Assembly (NCBI GenBank): GCA_009787675.1
Contig: WQSU01000096.1
Location: 1-8,766, forward strand
Origin: Lentimicrobiaceae bacterium
Lineage (GTDB): Bacteria; Bacteroidota; Bacteroidia; Bacteroidales; WCHB1-69
Length of the DNA stretch: 8,766 bases
Direction of reading: 5' to 3'
The notes beneath the pieces are model-generated. The model was not told where the DNA came from, made no database searches, and saw only the letters and a list, made by a program, of their open reading frames with translations. Below are positions 1 to 7,200 of the stretch, one piece after another. Numbering within the stretch: position 1 is the first letter of the stretch; every line of letters begins with the position of its first letter. The position numbers and the translations under genes are program-made.

Positions 1-804
1 GCGAAGTCGGTTCACCACCAATGTAGCTAATGCTTCACTTTCAAGGTCTTCTGCAATAATCAACAAAGGACGACCCGTTTGCACCACTTTCTCTAAAATG
101 GGCAAAAACTCTTTCATGTTGCTCATCTTCTTGTCGTAAATCAAAATGAAAGGATTTTCATAAACGGCTTCCATTTTTTCGGCGTCGGTAATAAAATAAG
201 GAGAAATATAGCCTCTGTCGAATTGCATACCTTCCACCACTTTCACTTCGGTTTCGGTTCCTTTAGCTTCTTCAATGGTTATAACACCCTCTTTTTTAAC
301 TTTTTGCATAGCTTCTGCAATGATGGTTCCCACGGAAGAATCATTGTTGGCAGAAACGGTGGCAACCTGTTCAATCTTCTCATGATTGTCGCCGATAGAT
401 TGCGATTGTTTTTTCAAATGCTCTACCACAGCGGCAACTGCGATGTCGATACCGCGTTTCAAATCCATAGGATTAGCGCCTGCGGTAACGTTTTTCAATC
501 CGGTATTGAAAACGGCTTGTGCCAGCACGGTGGCGGTAGTGGTACCGTCGCCTGCTTGGTCATTGGTTTTAGAAGCCACTTCTTTCACCATTTGTGCGCC
601 CATATTTTCAATAGGTTCACTCAGTTCAATCTCTTTCGCTACGGTAACGCCATCTTTTGTAATTTGCGGCGCACCGAATTTTTTGTCAATAATTACATTT
701 CTACCTTTGGGACCTAAGGTAACTTTCACTGCATTAGCTAATGCATCCACGCCTTTTTTTAAACCTTCGCGCGCTTCCCATTCATATACGATTTTCTTTG
801 CCAT
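1..804 (-). CDS. groEL: Chaperonin GroEL (Hsp60), N-terminal half, cut by window edge
   Basis: ATP-driven cytosolic folding chaperone that forms a double heptameric ring and works with the GroES lid encoded just upstream. I translated the minus strand from the ATG at 804-802; the frame stays open to base 1, giving 268 of the usual roughly 545 residues. It begins MAKKIVYEWEAREGLKKG. The equatorial ATP site is intact: LGPKGRNV at 30-37, KDGVTVAKEI at 50-59 with D51 (E. coli D52), and GDGTTTATVLA from 85 with D86 (E. coli D87). The visible end, reaching ATLVVNRLR, is apical-domain sequence. The start is fixed by family alignment; the leader is A/T-rich with no Shine-Dalgarno sequence, which is normal in Bacteroidota. 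It lies 102 bases downstream of groES and is most likely cotranscribed with it. The C-terminal half and its tail are outside the window. Identity is very secure. Confidence 0.97.
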   Translation of the reverse strand, partial: MAKKIVYEWEAREGLKKGVDALANAVKVTLGPKGRNVIIDKKFGAPQITKDGVTVAKEIELSEPIENMGAQMVKEVASKTNDQAGDGTTTATVLAQAVFNTGLKNVTAGANPMDLKRGIDIAVAAVVEHLKKQSQSIGDNHEKIEQVATVSANNDSSVGTIIAEAMQKVKKEGVITIEEAKGTETEVKVVEGMQFDRGYISPYFITDAEKMEAVYENPFILIYDKKMSNMKEFLPILEKVVQTGRPLLIIAEDLESEALATLVVNRLR

Positions 805-845
805 AAAAAATTATTTTTTGTTAGTTAATGTTTTTTATTATTAAT

Positions 846-908
846 GGTGTAATGATTGAAGGGTGTAATTCTTTTCTACTCACCTCTCATTCCTCACCTC
901 TCACCTCT
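846..908. repeat. Short direct repeats in the groES-groEL spacer
   Basis: Two sets of small direct repeats fill much of the spacer. CACCTCT occurs three times, at 881-887, 895-901 and 902-908; the last two are directly adjacent and the final copy overlaps the groES stop codon. GGTGTAAT occurs twice, at 846-853 and 862-869. In the transcript the first set reads AGAGGTG, a purine-rich sequence with Shine-Dalgarno-like cores, but it lies about 75 to 100 bases before the groEL start, too far for ordinary ribosome binding. The function is unknown; slippage-generated simple repeats are the plain explanation. Confidence 0.5.
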
Positions 909-1182
909 AAATGATTGCATAAATATCACTTTCTTTCATAATAAGGTAGTTCTCTCCTTCGAGTTGGAGTTCAGTACCTGAATACTTTCCGTACAACACG
1001 GTGTCGCCCGCTTTCACGGTCATGGGTTCATCTTTTTTTCCGGGACCAACGGCAATTACCGTACCTTTTTGTGGTTTTTCCTTTGCGGTGTCGGGGATAA
1101 TAATTCCGCCTGCTGTTTTTTGTTCAGCCTCAGCGGGTGAAACTAAAACTCTGTCTGCTAATGGTTTAATGTTTACTTTCAT
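907..1182 (-). CDS. groES: Co-chaperonin GroES (Hsp10)
   Basis: Seven-subunit cytosolic lid that caps the GroEL folding chamber. The 91-aa product is about the usual length of 90 to 100. It opens MKVNIKPLADRVLVSP, the standard first strand. The GroEL-binding mobile loop spans about residues 17-36, with its hydrophobic contact tripeptide I27-I28-I29 inside GGIIIP. A dome loop (GPGKKDEP) lies at 46-53, followed by GDTVLYGKYSGTEL at 59-72. The ATG at 1182-1180 is the only sensible start, since the family sequence begins right there; the leader (AATAATTATT) has no Shine-Dalgarno motif. It is the first gene of the leftward groES-groEL operon, with groEL 102 bases downstream. No CIRCE inverted repeat (the HrcA operator) is visible upstream, so heat control may use another mechanism. 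Confidence 0.97.
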   Translation of the reverse strand: MKVNIKPLADRVLVSPAEAEQKTAGGIIIPDTAKEKPQKGTVIAVGPGKKDEPMTVKAGDTVLYGKYSGTELQLEGENYLIMKESDIYAII

Positions 1183-1493
1183 AATAATTATTTTTTAAAG
1201 ATTTAATAAAACAAAAATTTTGCGCGGATATTATGCAAATACCGTGCCAGAAAATAATGCATGTTGACTTATGTATTAATTTAGGTTAATGCAGCAAAAT
1301 GCGAATATGATATCAGATATTTCATACAAGATTTTTTTACCCCAAAATTCTTTTTTTTACCACTTTATCTTATATTTCACAAATTTAATGTAGAAATAAT
1401 TATTTATTGTGATTTTTGAACGACACTTTCTATTAATTCGCCAAAAATTTACAAAACCTCATATTGAATTATTGAACATTTAAACCCTCAGAC
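1183..1493. other. A/T-rich divergent intergenic region between groES and the acyl-CoA synthetase
   Basis: It should hold the promoters of groES (leftward) and of the acyl-CoA synthetase gene (rightward). I see no open frame of note and no RNA gene. On the minus strand, TAAATTTG (1387-1380) matches the Bacteroidota -7 consensus TAnnTTTG exactly and could serve groES with a leader of about 190 bases, but no TTTG lies at the expected -33 spacing. ATATTCGCA (1308-1300), 118 bases from the groES start, is shared with the nifJ upstream region. A small inverted repeat, AATAT at 1304-1308 and ATATT at 1317-1321, surrounds GATATC. T tracts lie at 1331-1337 and 1351-1358. On the plus strand only degenerate -7 candidates are seen, such as TATATTTC at 1371-1378. 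None of these is secure. Confidence 0.4.
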
Positions 1494-3260
1494 ATGACCC
1501 CTACACGCATTTTCGACTTCCTGACCCATTATCAGGAAAAATACCCTAAACAAGAAGTAGCTTTAGCCGGCAAAGCGGGCAAAGAATGGAGAAAATACTC
1601 TCTTGCAGAATATGTTGAGATTACAAATAACCTTTCTTTCGGCATGATAAAATTAGGTATCAATCCGGGAGACAAGGTGGGCATTATTTCTACCAACCGT
1701 CCTGAATGGAACATGCTGGACATGGCAATTATGCAAATTGGCGCGATCACGGTTCCGATCTATCCCACATTGGCGGTGCACGAATATAAATATATTTTGA
1801 ATCATGCTGAAATAAAACTGGTGATTTTAGAAGGCGCTGAATTAATGGAAAAGATATCTTCCATCATGGGAGAGGCTCCCGAGTTAAAATACCTCTATAC
1901 TTTCATTGACAGAAAAAAATTTCCTTATTTTCAACAACTTGTTGATTTGGGAAAGGAAAATTTGAATTACCAAGATTTGGAAATAAAAAAGGCTGCTATT
2001 CATTCGGCAGATTGTGCCACTATTATATATACTTCCGGCACAACAGGTACCCCAAAAGGGGTGATGCTGTCGCATGATAATATAATCGGGCAAGTAATGA
2101 ACCTGTATCACACGCCGGCACCGTGGTCGAACATTGCTTTCAGTTTCTTACCGTTGTGCCATGCGTATGAACGAATGCTTGTTTTCTTGTATCAATATTT
2201 GGGAATGTCGGTATATTATGCTCAAAATTTGGGAACGATTGCTGAAAATATAAAGGAAGTTAAACCCACCATGATGTCCACTGTGCCTAGAATGTTGGAG
2301 AAAATTTACGACAAAATTTATACTTCAAGCAACAATATGCCGTGGCTCACCAAGCAAATTTTCCGTTGGGCAGTTCATGTGGCTTGTCAATACAAAATTC
2401 AGGCTCACAACCGGACGTGGTGGTACAATCAAAGGCATGTTATAGCAGACAAGTTGGTTTACAGTAAAATACGTAAAAATATAGGTGGTAATTTTGATAT
2501 TGTGGTTTCCGGTGCGGCGAGCATTCAGCCCCGCTTGGCATCGTTCTTTTCCGCGATAGGAATGCCGGTGTATGAGGGTTACGGTTTAACGGAAACTTCG
2601 CCGGTAATTGCGGTAAGTTGTCGCGACAAAAACGGCAGGGAAGCAGGAACGGTTGGTTTTCCGTTGCCCGGAGTGGAAGTGAAAATTGCCGAAAACGGCG
2701 AATTGTGTTGTCGCGGGCACAATGTGATGCTGGGATATTATAAAGATGAGGCGCTCACTAAAACCGTAATTGATGAAGAGGGTTGGTTTCATACCGGTGA
2801 CTTGGGTAAGGTAAACGACAAAGGACAAGTGATTTTAACAGGAAGATTGAAAAGCTTATTTAAAACGTCACTAGGAAAATATATTAATCCTCAGGCGGTT
2901 GAAGAAAAGTTTTCAGAATCGCCATTTGTTGAAAACATTGTGGTAGTAGGTGAAGGACAGAAATTTGCAGCTGCGCTCATTGCGCCCGATTTCACTTTCT
3001 TGCAAGCTTGGTGTTTGCGCCATAGTATTGAATATCAAAATTCACAGCAAATTGTTAAAGATCCTGAAATTCTGAAACGTTACGCCCGAGAGGTAGCCAA
3101 ATACAATGCGTTTTTTGGCGACACAGAACAAGTGAAAAAGTTTGAACTTATTCCTGATGAATGGTCGCAACTCACAGAGATACTTACACCTACATTAAAA
3201 GTAAAACGCAATTTGGTGCAGGAAAGATACAAAGATGTGATTGATAAGTTGTTTCAATAG
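1494..3260 (+). CDS. Long-chain fatty-acid--CoA ligase (AMP-binding, ANL superfamily)
   Basis: Activates fatty acids to acyl-CoA by way of an acyl-adenylate (ATP + fatty acid + CoA gives acyl-CoA + AMP + PPi), feeding beta-oxidation or lipid synthesis; probably cytosolic or membrane-associated. The 588-aa chain is full length for FadD/ACSL-like enzymes. Adenylation core motifs appear in order: YTSGTTGTPKG (179-189), EGYGLTETSP (361-370), GWFHTGDLG (430-438) and TGRLK (449-453). KTSLGKYINP (457-466) follows in the hinge region, and the mobile C-terminal domain carries LTPTLKVKR (564-572), where K569 is the expected adenylation lysine. The hinge has LKS where many relatives have KKE, and KTSLGKY where KTSGGKY is common; I read this as a subfamily trait, not damage. 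The ATG at 1494 gives a family-like N-terminus. It is monocistronic, convergent with the next gene across only 15 bases. The exact fatty-acid chain length cannot be read from the sequence. Confidence 0.92.
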   Translation: MTPTRIFDFLTHYQEKYPKQEVALAGKAGKEWRKYSLAEYVEITNNLSFGMIKLGINPGDKVGIISTNRPEWNMLDMAIMQIGAITVPIYPTLAVHEYKYILNHAEIKLVILEGAELMEKISSIMGEAPELKYLYTFIDRKKFPYFQQLVDLGKENLNYQDLEIKKAAIHSADCATIIYTSGTTGTPKGVMLSHDNIIGQVMNLYHTPAPWSNIAFSFLPLCHAYERMLVFLYQYLGMSVYYAQNLGTIAENIKEVKPTMMSTVPRMLEKIYDKIYTSSNNMPWLTKQIFRWAVHVACQYKIQAHNRTWWYNQRHVIADKLVYSKIRKNIGGNFDIVVSGAASIQPRLASFFSAIGMPVYEGYGLTETSPVIAVSCRDKNGREAGTVGFPLPGVEVKIAENGELCCRGHNVMLGYYKDEALTKTVIDEEGWFHTGDLGKVNDKGQVILTGRLKSLFKTSLGKYINPQAVEEKFSESPFVENIVVVGEGQKFAAALIAPDFTFLQAWCLRHSIEYQNSQQIVKDPEILKRYAREVAKYNAFFGDTEQVKKFELIPDEWSQLTEILTPTLKVKRNLVQERYKDVIDKLFQ

Positions 3261-3275
3261 AAAAATAGTAAGTGT

Positions 3276-3497
3276 CTAATACTCATCTTCATGAAAAAAG
3301 AAATCGTCTTTCGTAGGATAGTCAGGCCACAGATCTTCAATATTATCGTAAATTTCGCCTTCATCCTCTATCTCTTTTAAGTTTTCAACAACTTCCATAG
3401 GTGCGCCGGAGCGCGTAGCATAGTCAATCAACTCTTCTTTAGTAGCAGGCCAGGGTGCGTCTTCCAGTTTTGAAGCTAATTCTAATGTCCAATACAT
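3276..3497 (-). CDS. Small acidic DUF2795-like protein
   Basis: A 73-aa protein that I recognise as the type annotated DUF2795 in Bacteroidota, where the sequence is well conserved; its function is unknown. The core DAPWPATKEELIDYATRSGA (13-32) resembles a small helical fold, followed by VVENLKEIEDEGEIYDNIEDLWPDYP and an acid-aromatic tail that ends HEDEY. I count 22 Asp/Glu against 5 Lys/Arg, so it is strongly acidic. There is no signal peptide, no membrane segment and no cysteine, so it should be cytosolic. The ATG at 3497-3495 lies about 33 bases after a plausible transcription start below a consensus -7 element, which supports both the start and expression as a single gene. Its stop lies 15 bases from the stop of the convergent acyl-CoA synthetase; no clear hairpin terminator separates them. 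It could be a regulator or a partner protein, but nothing here decides that. Confidence 0.85.
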   Translation of the reverse strand: MYWTLELASKLEDAPWPATKEELIDYATRSGAPMEVVENLKEIEDEGEIYDNIEDLWPDYPTKDDFFFHEDEY

Positions 3498-3535
3498 AGA
3501 AAATTCTTTTTATTGTTAGATTTTTTTTTGGGGCG

Positions 3536-3543
3536 CAAAAATA
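3536..3543 (-). promoter_or_regulatory. Probable -7 promoter element of the DUF2795-like gene
   Basis: Read on the minus strand, TATTTTTG followed by CGCCCC is an exact match to the Bacteroidota -7 consensus TAnnTTTG with the common GC-containing extension. It lies 39 bases before the ATG of the small acidic protein, implying a leader of about 33 bases. It also falls in the 88-base gap after the adenosyltransferase stop, so the small gene can be transcribed independently. I see no TTTG at the usual -33 spacing, so the call rests on the -7 element alone. Confidence 0.45.
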
Positions 3544-3585
3544 AATTTTAATGAATAGGAATGTATCGTTTAGCGAAAATTTTAT

Positions 3586-4125
3586 TTATCTCATTTCCAA
3601 ATACTTTTCTTCAATACAGAACTTGATATGAAGAAATCTAGTCAAAATAAAGAAATAATCAGCAAGTCTGTTTACCATTTGAAGCAACTCTAAAAAGGAG
3701 GTGTTTTGAGTAGCAAAAGGAGCTATTTTACGTTCTAATTTTCGACAAACAGTTCTGCAAATATGGGTTTGTGCAATAGCACGAGAACCTTGTGGAAGCA
3801 AAAAACTATGGAGAGGAGATAATGTTTCATCCATTGTATCTATCTCTTTTTCTATTTTTGTTAAGAATGAATTTAAGGAAACATCTTTCCAATATTGTTC
3901 ATATTTATCTAATGGCGTCGCCAAAATTCCTCCAATAACAAACAATTTTTCTTGAATTTCAGTAAGAAACGGTACATTTGCTTCGGCAATCAGTACGCCA
4001 ATTTGCGCATTAAGTTCATCACACGTACCGTAAACATCCAAAATAGTGTCTGATTTATGCACTTTAGCCCCCCCTACCAATGAGGTAAAACCGGTATCTC
4101 CTGATTTTGTGTAAATTTTACTCAT
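3586..4125 (-). CDS. pduO: PduO-type cob(I)alamin adenosyltransferase
   Basis: Transfers the adenosyl group of ATP to cob(I)alamin to make coenzyme B12; cytosolic, normally trimeric. Family landmarks are the N-terminal ATP-binding segment IYTKSGDTGFTSLVGG (4-19), YGTCDELN (32-39), SFLLPQGS (107-114), the arginine-rich helix CRTVCRKLER (123-132, with R124, R128 and E131) and VNRLADYFFILTR (151-163, with N152 and R153). From the ATG at 4125-4123 the protein is 179 aa, close to the usual 180 to 195, and begins MSKIYTKSGDTG, as relatives do. This start has AAGGAAG 8 bases upstream. An in-frame ATG at 4260 would add 45 residues, but it lies inside the nifJ terminator hairpin, so I reject it. The gene follows nifJ on the same strand but is separated by that terminator; I see no clear promoter or cobalamin riboswitch in the leader. 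The likely client is methylmalonyl-CoA mutase, elsewhere in the genome. Confidence 0.93.
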   Translation of the reverse strand: MSKIYTKSGDTGFTSLVGGAKVHKSDTILDVYGTCDELNAQIGVLIAEANVPFLTEIQEKLFVIGGILATPLDKYEQYWKDVSLNSFLTKIEKEIDTMDETLSPLHSFLLPQGSRAIAQTHICRTVCRKLERKIAPFATQNTSFLELLQMVNRLADYFFILTRFLHIKFCIEEKYLEMR

Positions 4126-4133
4126 AAAATTTT

Positions 4134-4140
4134 CTTCCTT
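4134..4140 (-). promoter_or_regulatory. Ribosome-binding-like sequence deciding the adenosyltransferase start
   Basis: On the minus strand AAGGAAG stands 8 bases before the ATG at 4125. It is one of few Shine-Dalgarno-like sequences before a start in this window and supports the 179-aa form over the 224-aa reading. Bacteroidota do not rely strongly on such motifs, so this is supporting evidence only. Confidence 0.4.
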
Positions 4141-4240
4141 TAACGTCTGAGGAGAGGCGTTTATTGTTGTAGAAATACCGCCAGTTTGGTGAATAGAGGC
4201 AGTTTCATTTAATAATATAAATACTGTAAGTGTATAACAT

Positions 4241-4266
4241 AAAAAAAAGGCGATTTTCATCGCCCC
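4241..4266 (-). terminator. Intrinsic terminator of nifJ
   Basis: On the minus strand, 10 bases after the nifJ stop, a perfect 6-bp stem GGCGAT / ATCGCC closes a GAAA tetraloop and is followed directly by eight T residues (4248-4241). The stem arms are at 4264-4259 and 4254-4249. The A/G-rich bases before the stem can extend it by pairing with the T tract. This is a textbook Rho-independent terminator. It should end most nifJ transcripts before the adenosyltransferase gene, though some read-through is possible. The hairpin also contains an ATG (4260-4258) that opens the adenosyltransferase frame too early. Confidence 0.85.
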
Positions 4267-4274
4267 TTTCTTTT

Positions 4275-7200
4275 TTAATTCGCTTTCTTCTTATACTGCT
4301 CGTAGCGCCATTTGGCATTATCTTCGCAGGCTTGGAAGAGTTCTTTAGCTTCTTCGGGGAATGTGCCCATTAAGGAGGCGTAGCGAACTTCCGATTTTAA
4401 GAAGTCTTGGAATTTGCACCAGTCGGGTTCTTTGCTGTCTAAGGAGAATGGGTTTTGTCCTTGTGCTTCCAAATCGGGGTTGTATCTCCAAAGTTGCCAA
4501 TATCCGCATTCAACTGCCAATTTTTGTTCATATTGCGTTTTGCCCATGCCCAAATTCAACCCGTGGTTAATACAAGGTGCATACGCAATGATGATGGAAG
4601 GACCATCAAAGGCTTCCGCTTCTTTTAACGCTTTGAACCATTGGGTTTGAGAGGCGCCAATAGCCACCTGTGCTACGTAAACATAGCCATAGGAAGCGGC
4701 AATCATGCCAAGGTCTTTTTTGCGGATTTTTTTACCTGAAGTGGCAAATTTGGCTACTGCTCCTGCCGGTGTGGCTTTTGAAGATTGTCCGCCGGTGTTG
4801 GAATATACTTCGGTGTCCATCACCAAAATATTCACATCTTCGCCCGATGCCAACACGTGATCTAAGCCGCCAAAGCCAATGTCGTATGCCCAGCCGTCGC
4901 CGCCAAAAATCCATTGCGACTTTTTAACCAAATATTGTTTTAAATCAACAATTTGTTTGCAGTAAGAACAGTCGCATTTTTCTGCCATCGGGATGATTTT
5001 GTTGGCAATGCGTTGTGTTTCAATAGTACTATTTTTATTGTCGATCCATTCTTGAAACAATGCTTTCAGTTCGGGAGTGCAGCAAGTGCAACCGGCAATC
5101 GCTTCTTTCATAATACGTTCTATTCTGTTGCGTAATTGTTTCACAGCAAGCGCCATACCAAAACCATATTCAGCATTGTCTTCAAACAGAGAGTTTGCCC
5201 ATGCAGGACCGCGACCGCTCTTTTTATTTTTGCAATATGGGGTTGCGGGCGCTGAGCCTCCGTAGATAGAGGAACAACCGGTGGCGTTGGAAACCATCAT
5301 CTGTTCGCCAAATAATTGTGTAATAGTTTTGATATAAGGTGTTTCGCCGCAGCCTGAGCAGGCGCCTGAAAATTCAAATAAGGGCTGTGCAAACTGGCTG
5401 TTTTTAACGTTGGCGCCTTTGTTAAGAAGATGATCTTTGTATGAAACATGCGCTTCCATATAGTCGAAGCGTTCAACTTCAGCCATTTGAGATTCAAGAA
5501 GTTTCATTTCCAACGCTTTTGTTTTGGCAGGACACACATCGGCACAGTTGCCGCAACCTGCACAGTCGAGTGCAGAAACTTGCATGCGGAATTTCAATCC
5601 CTCAAGTTCTTTGCCTTGTGCAGCCAAAGTTTTGGGATTTCCGGGAACACCTGCCAACTCTTTTTCATCCAATAAATAGGGACGGATGGCGGCGTGCGGG
5701 CAAACCAAAGCGCACTGGTTACATTGGATACAGTTTTCAGAAATCCACTCGGGCACGTGAACGGCGATACCGCGTTTTTCGTAAGCAGTTGTGCCTGCGG
5801 GGAAAGTGCCGTCTTCATAGCCTAAAAATGCGCTCACGGGAAGGTTGTCGCCCTTTTGTGCGATCATCGGCTCAACAATATTTTTGATGAAATCGGGAAT
5901 ATTTCGGGTGTCTGCATTCTTTTGCAGTTCAATCTTTGCCCACTCTGCCGGTATTTCCACTTGGGTAAAGGCAGTTCCTGCATCCACAGCGTCGTTGTTC
6001 ATTTTCACCACGCGGTCTCCTTTACGTCCGTAGCTTTTCTCGATGGCTTTCTTCATTTCTTTAACGGCTGTTTCATAAGGAATTACATCTGAAATTTTGA
6101 AAAAAGCAGATTGCAGAATAGTGTTGGTTCTGTTGCCCAAACCAATCTTATCAGCTAGTTCAGTAGCATTGATAATATACATGCTGATGTTGTTTTCAGC
6201 CAAATATTTCTTCACATAATCGGGCAAACGTTTTTTGGTTTCTTCCACATCCCATAAAGAGTTGTACAAGAAGGTGCCGCCTTTTTTCAAACCTTTCAGC
6301 GTGTCGTATTTTTCCAAGTAAGAGGGAACATGCACTGCCACAAAGTCGGGAGTACCTACCAAATAAGGCGCACGGATAGGCTCATCGCCAAAACGCAAGT
6401 GCGAGCAGGTGAAGCCGCCCGATTTTTTAGAGTCGTAAGCAAAATATGCCTGTGAGTATTTATCGGTATTATCACCTATAATCTTGATAGAATTTTTGTT
6501 AGCGCCCACAGTGCCATCAGCGCCCAAGCCGTAGAATTTGGCTTCGTAAGTGCCTTTGGGCAATACGGAAATTTCAGGTAATAAAGGCAGTGATTTATGC
6601 GTAACATCATCAACAATACCTACAGTAAATTGATTTTTAGGATTTTCCGAAGCTAAATTTTGAAAAACAGACAACATCATGGCTGGGGTAGTGTCTTTTG
6701 AAGACAAGCCGTAGCGACCGCCAATAATTAGCGGTTTACATTCTGCAGGAATATCTTTACAATTTGCGAATGCTTCAACAACATCCAAATACAAAGGATC
6801 ACCGTTGGCGCCCATCTCTTTTGTTCTGTCAAGCACGGCAATTTTACGGCAAGTTTCGGGAATTACGTTGCCTAAATATTTCACTGAGAAGGGGCGGAAT
6901 AAATGCACGGAAACCAATCCCACTTTTTTACCTTCGGCGTTCAGTTTGTCCACAATCGTTTTTAATGTATCTGTAATTGAACCCATTGCAATCACGATAT
7001 CGGTAGCATCCGGTGCGCCGTAGTAGGTAAATGGCGCATATTTTCTGCCTGTAATTTTGGAAATTTCCACCATATATTCATTTACAATATCGGGTAAAGC
7101 ATCGTAAAATCTGTTTTGTAATTCTCTGGTTTGGAAATAGATATCAGGATTTTGTGCGGTACCGCGTGTTACGGGATGTTCAGGATTCAGCGCATTTTCT

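Noticed and set aside
223..844. Two plus-strand frames antisense to groEL
   Set aside because: Shadows of groEL codons; low-complexity Phe/Ser-rich translations with no family resemblance.
1380..1387. TAAATTTG as the definite groES promoter
   Set aside because: It matches the -7 consensus but lacks a -33 element and would give an unusually long leader; left as a weak candidate in the intergenic entry.
1183..1493. CIRCE heat-shock operator
   Set aside because: No copy of the TTAGCACTC inverted repeat found by eye.
3261..3275. Shared bidirectional terminator between the convergent acyl-CoA synthetase and DUF2795-like genes
   Set aside because: The 15-base gap and its flanks show no stable hairpin with T tracts on either side.
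4126..4240. Cobalamin riboswitch before the adenosyltransferase gene
   Set aside because: The leader is only about 115 bases and no B12-box-like core was recognised.
4126..4260. ATG at 4260 as start of the adenosyltransferase, with an apparent signal peptide
   Set aside because: The ATG and the hydrophobic codons are part of the nifJ terminator stem and T tract; family homology begins at the ATG at 4125.
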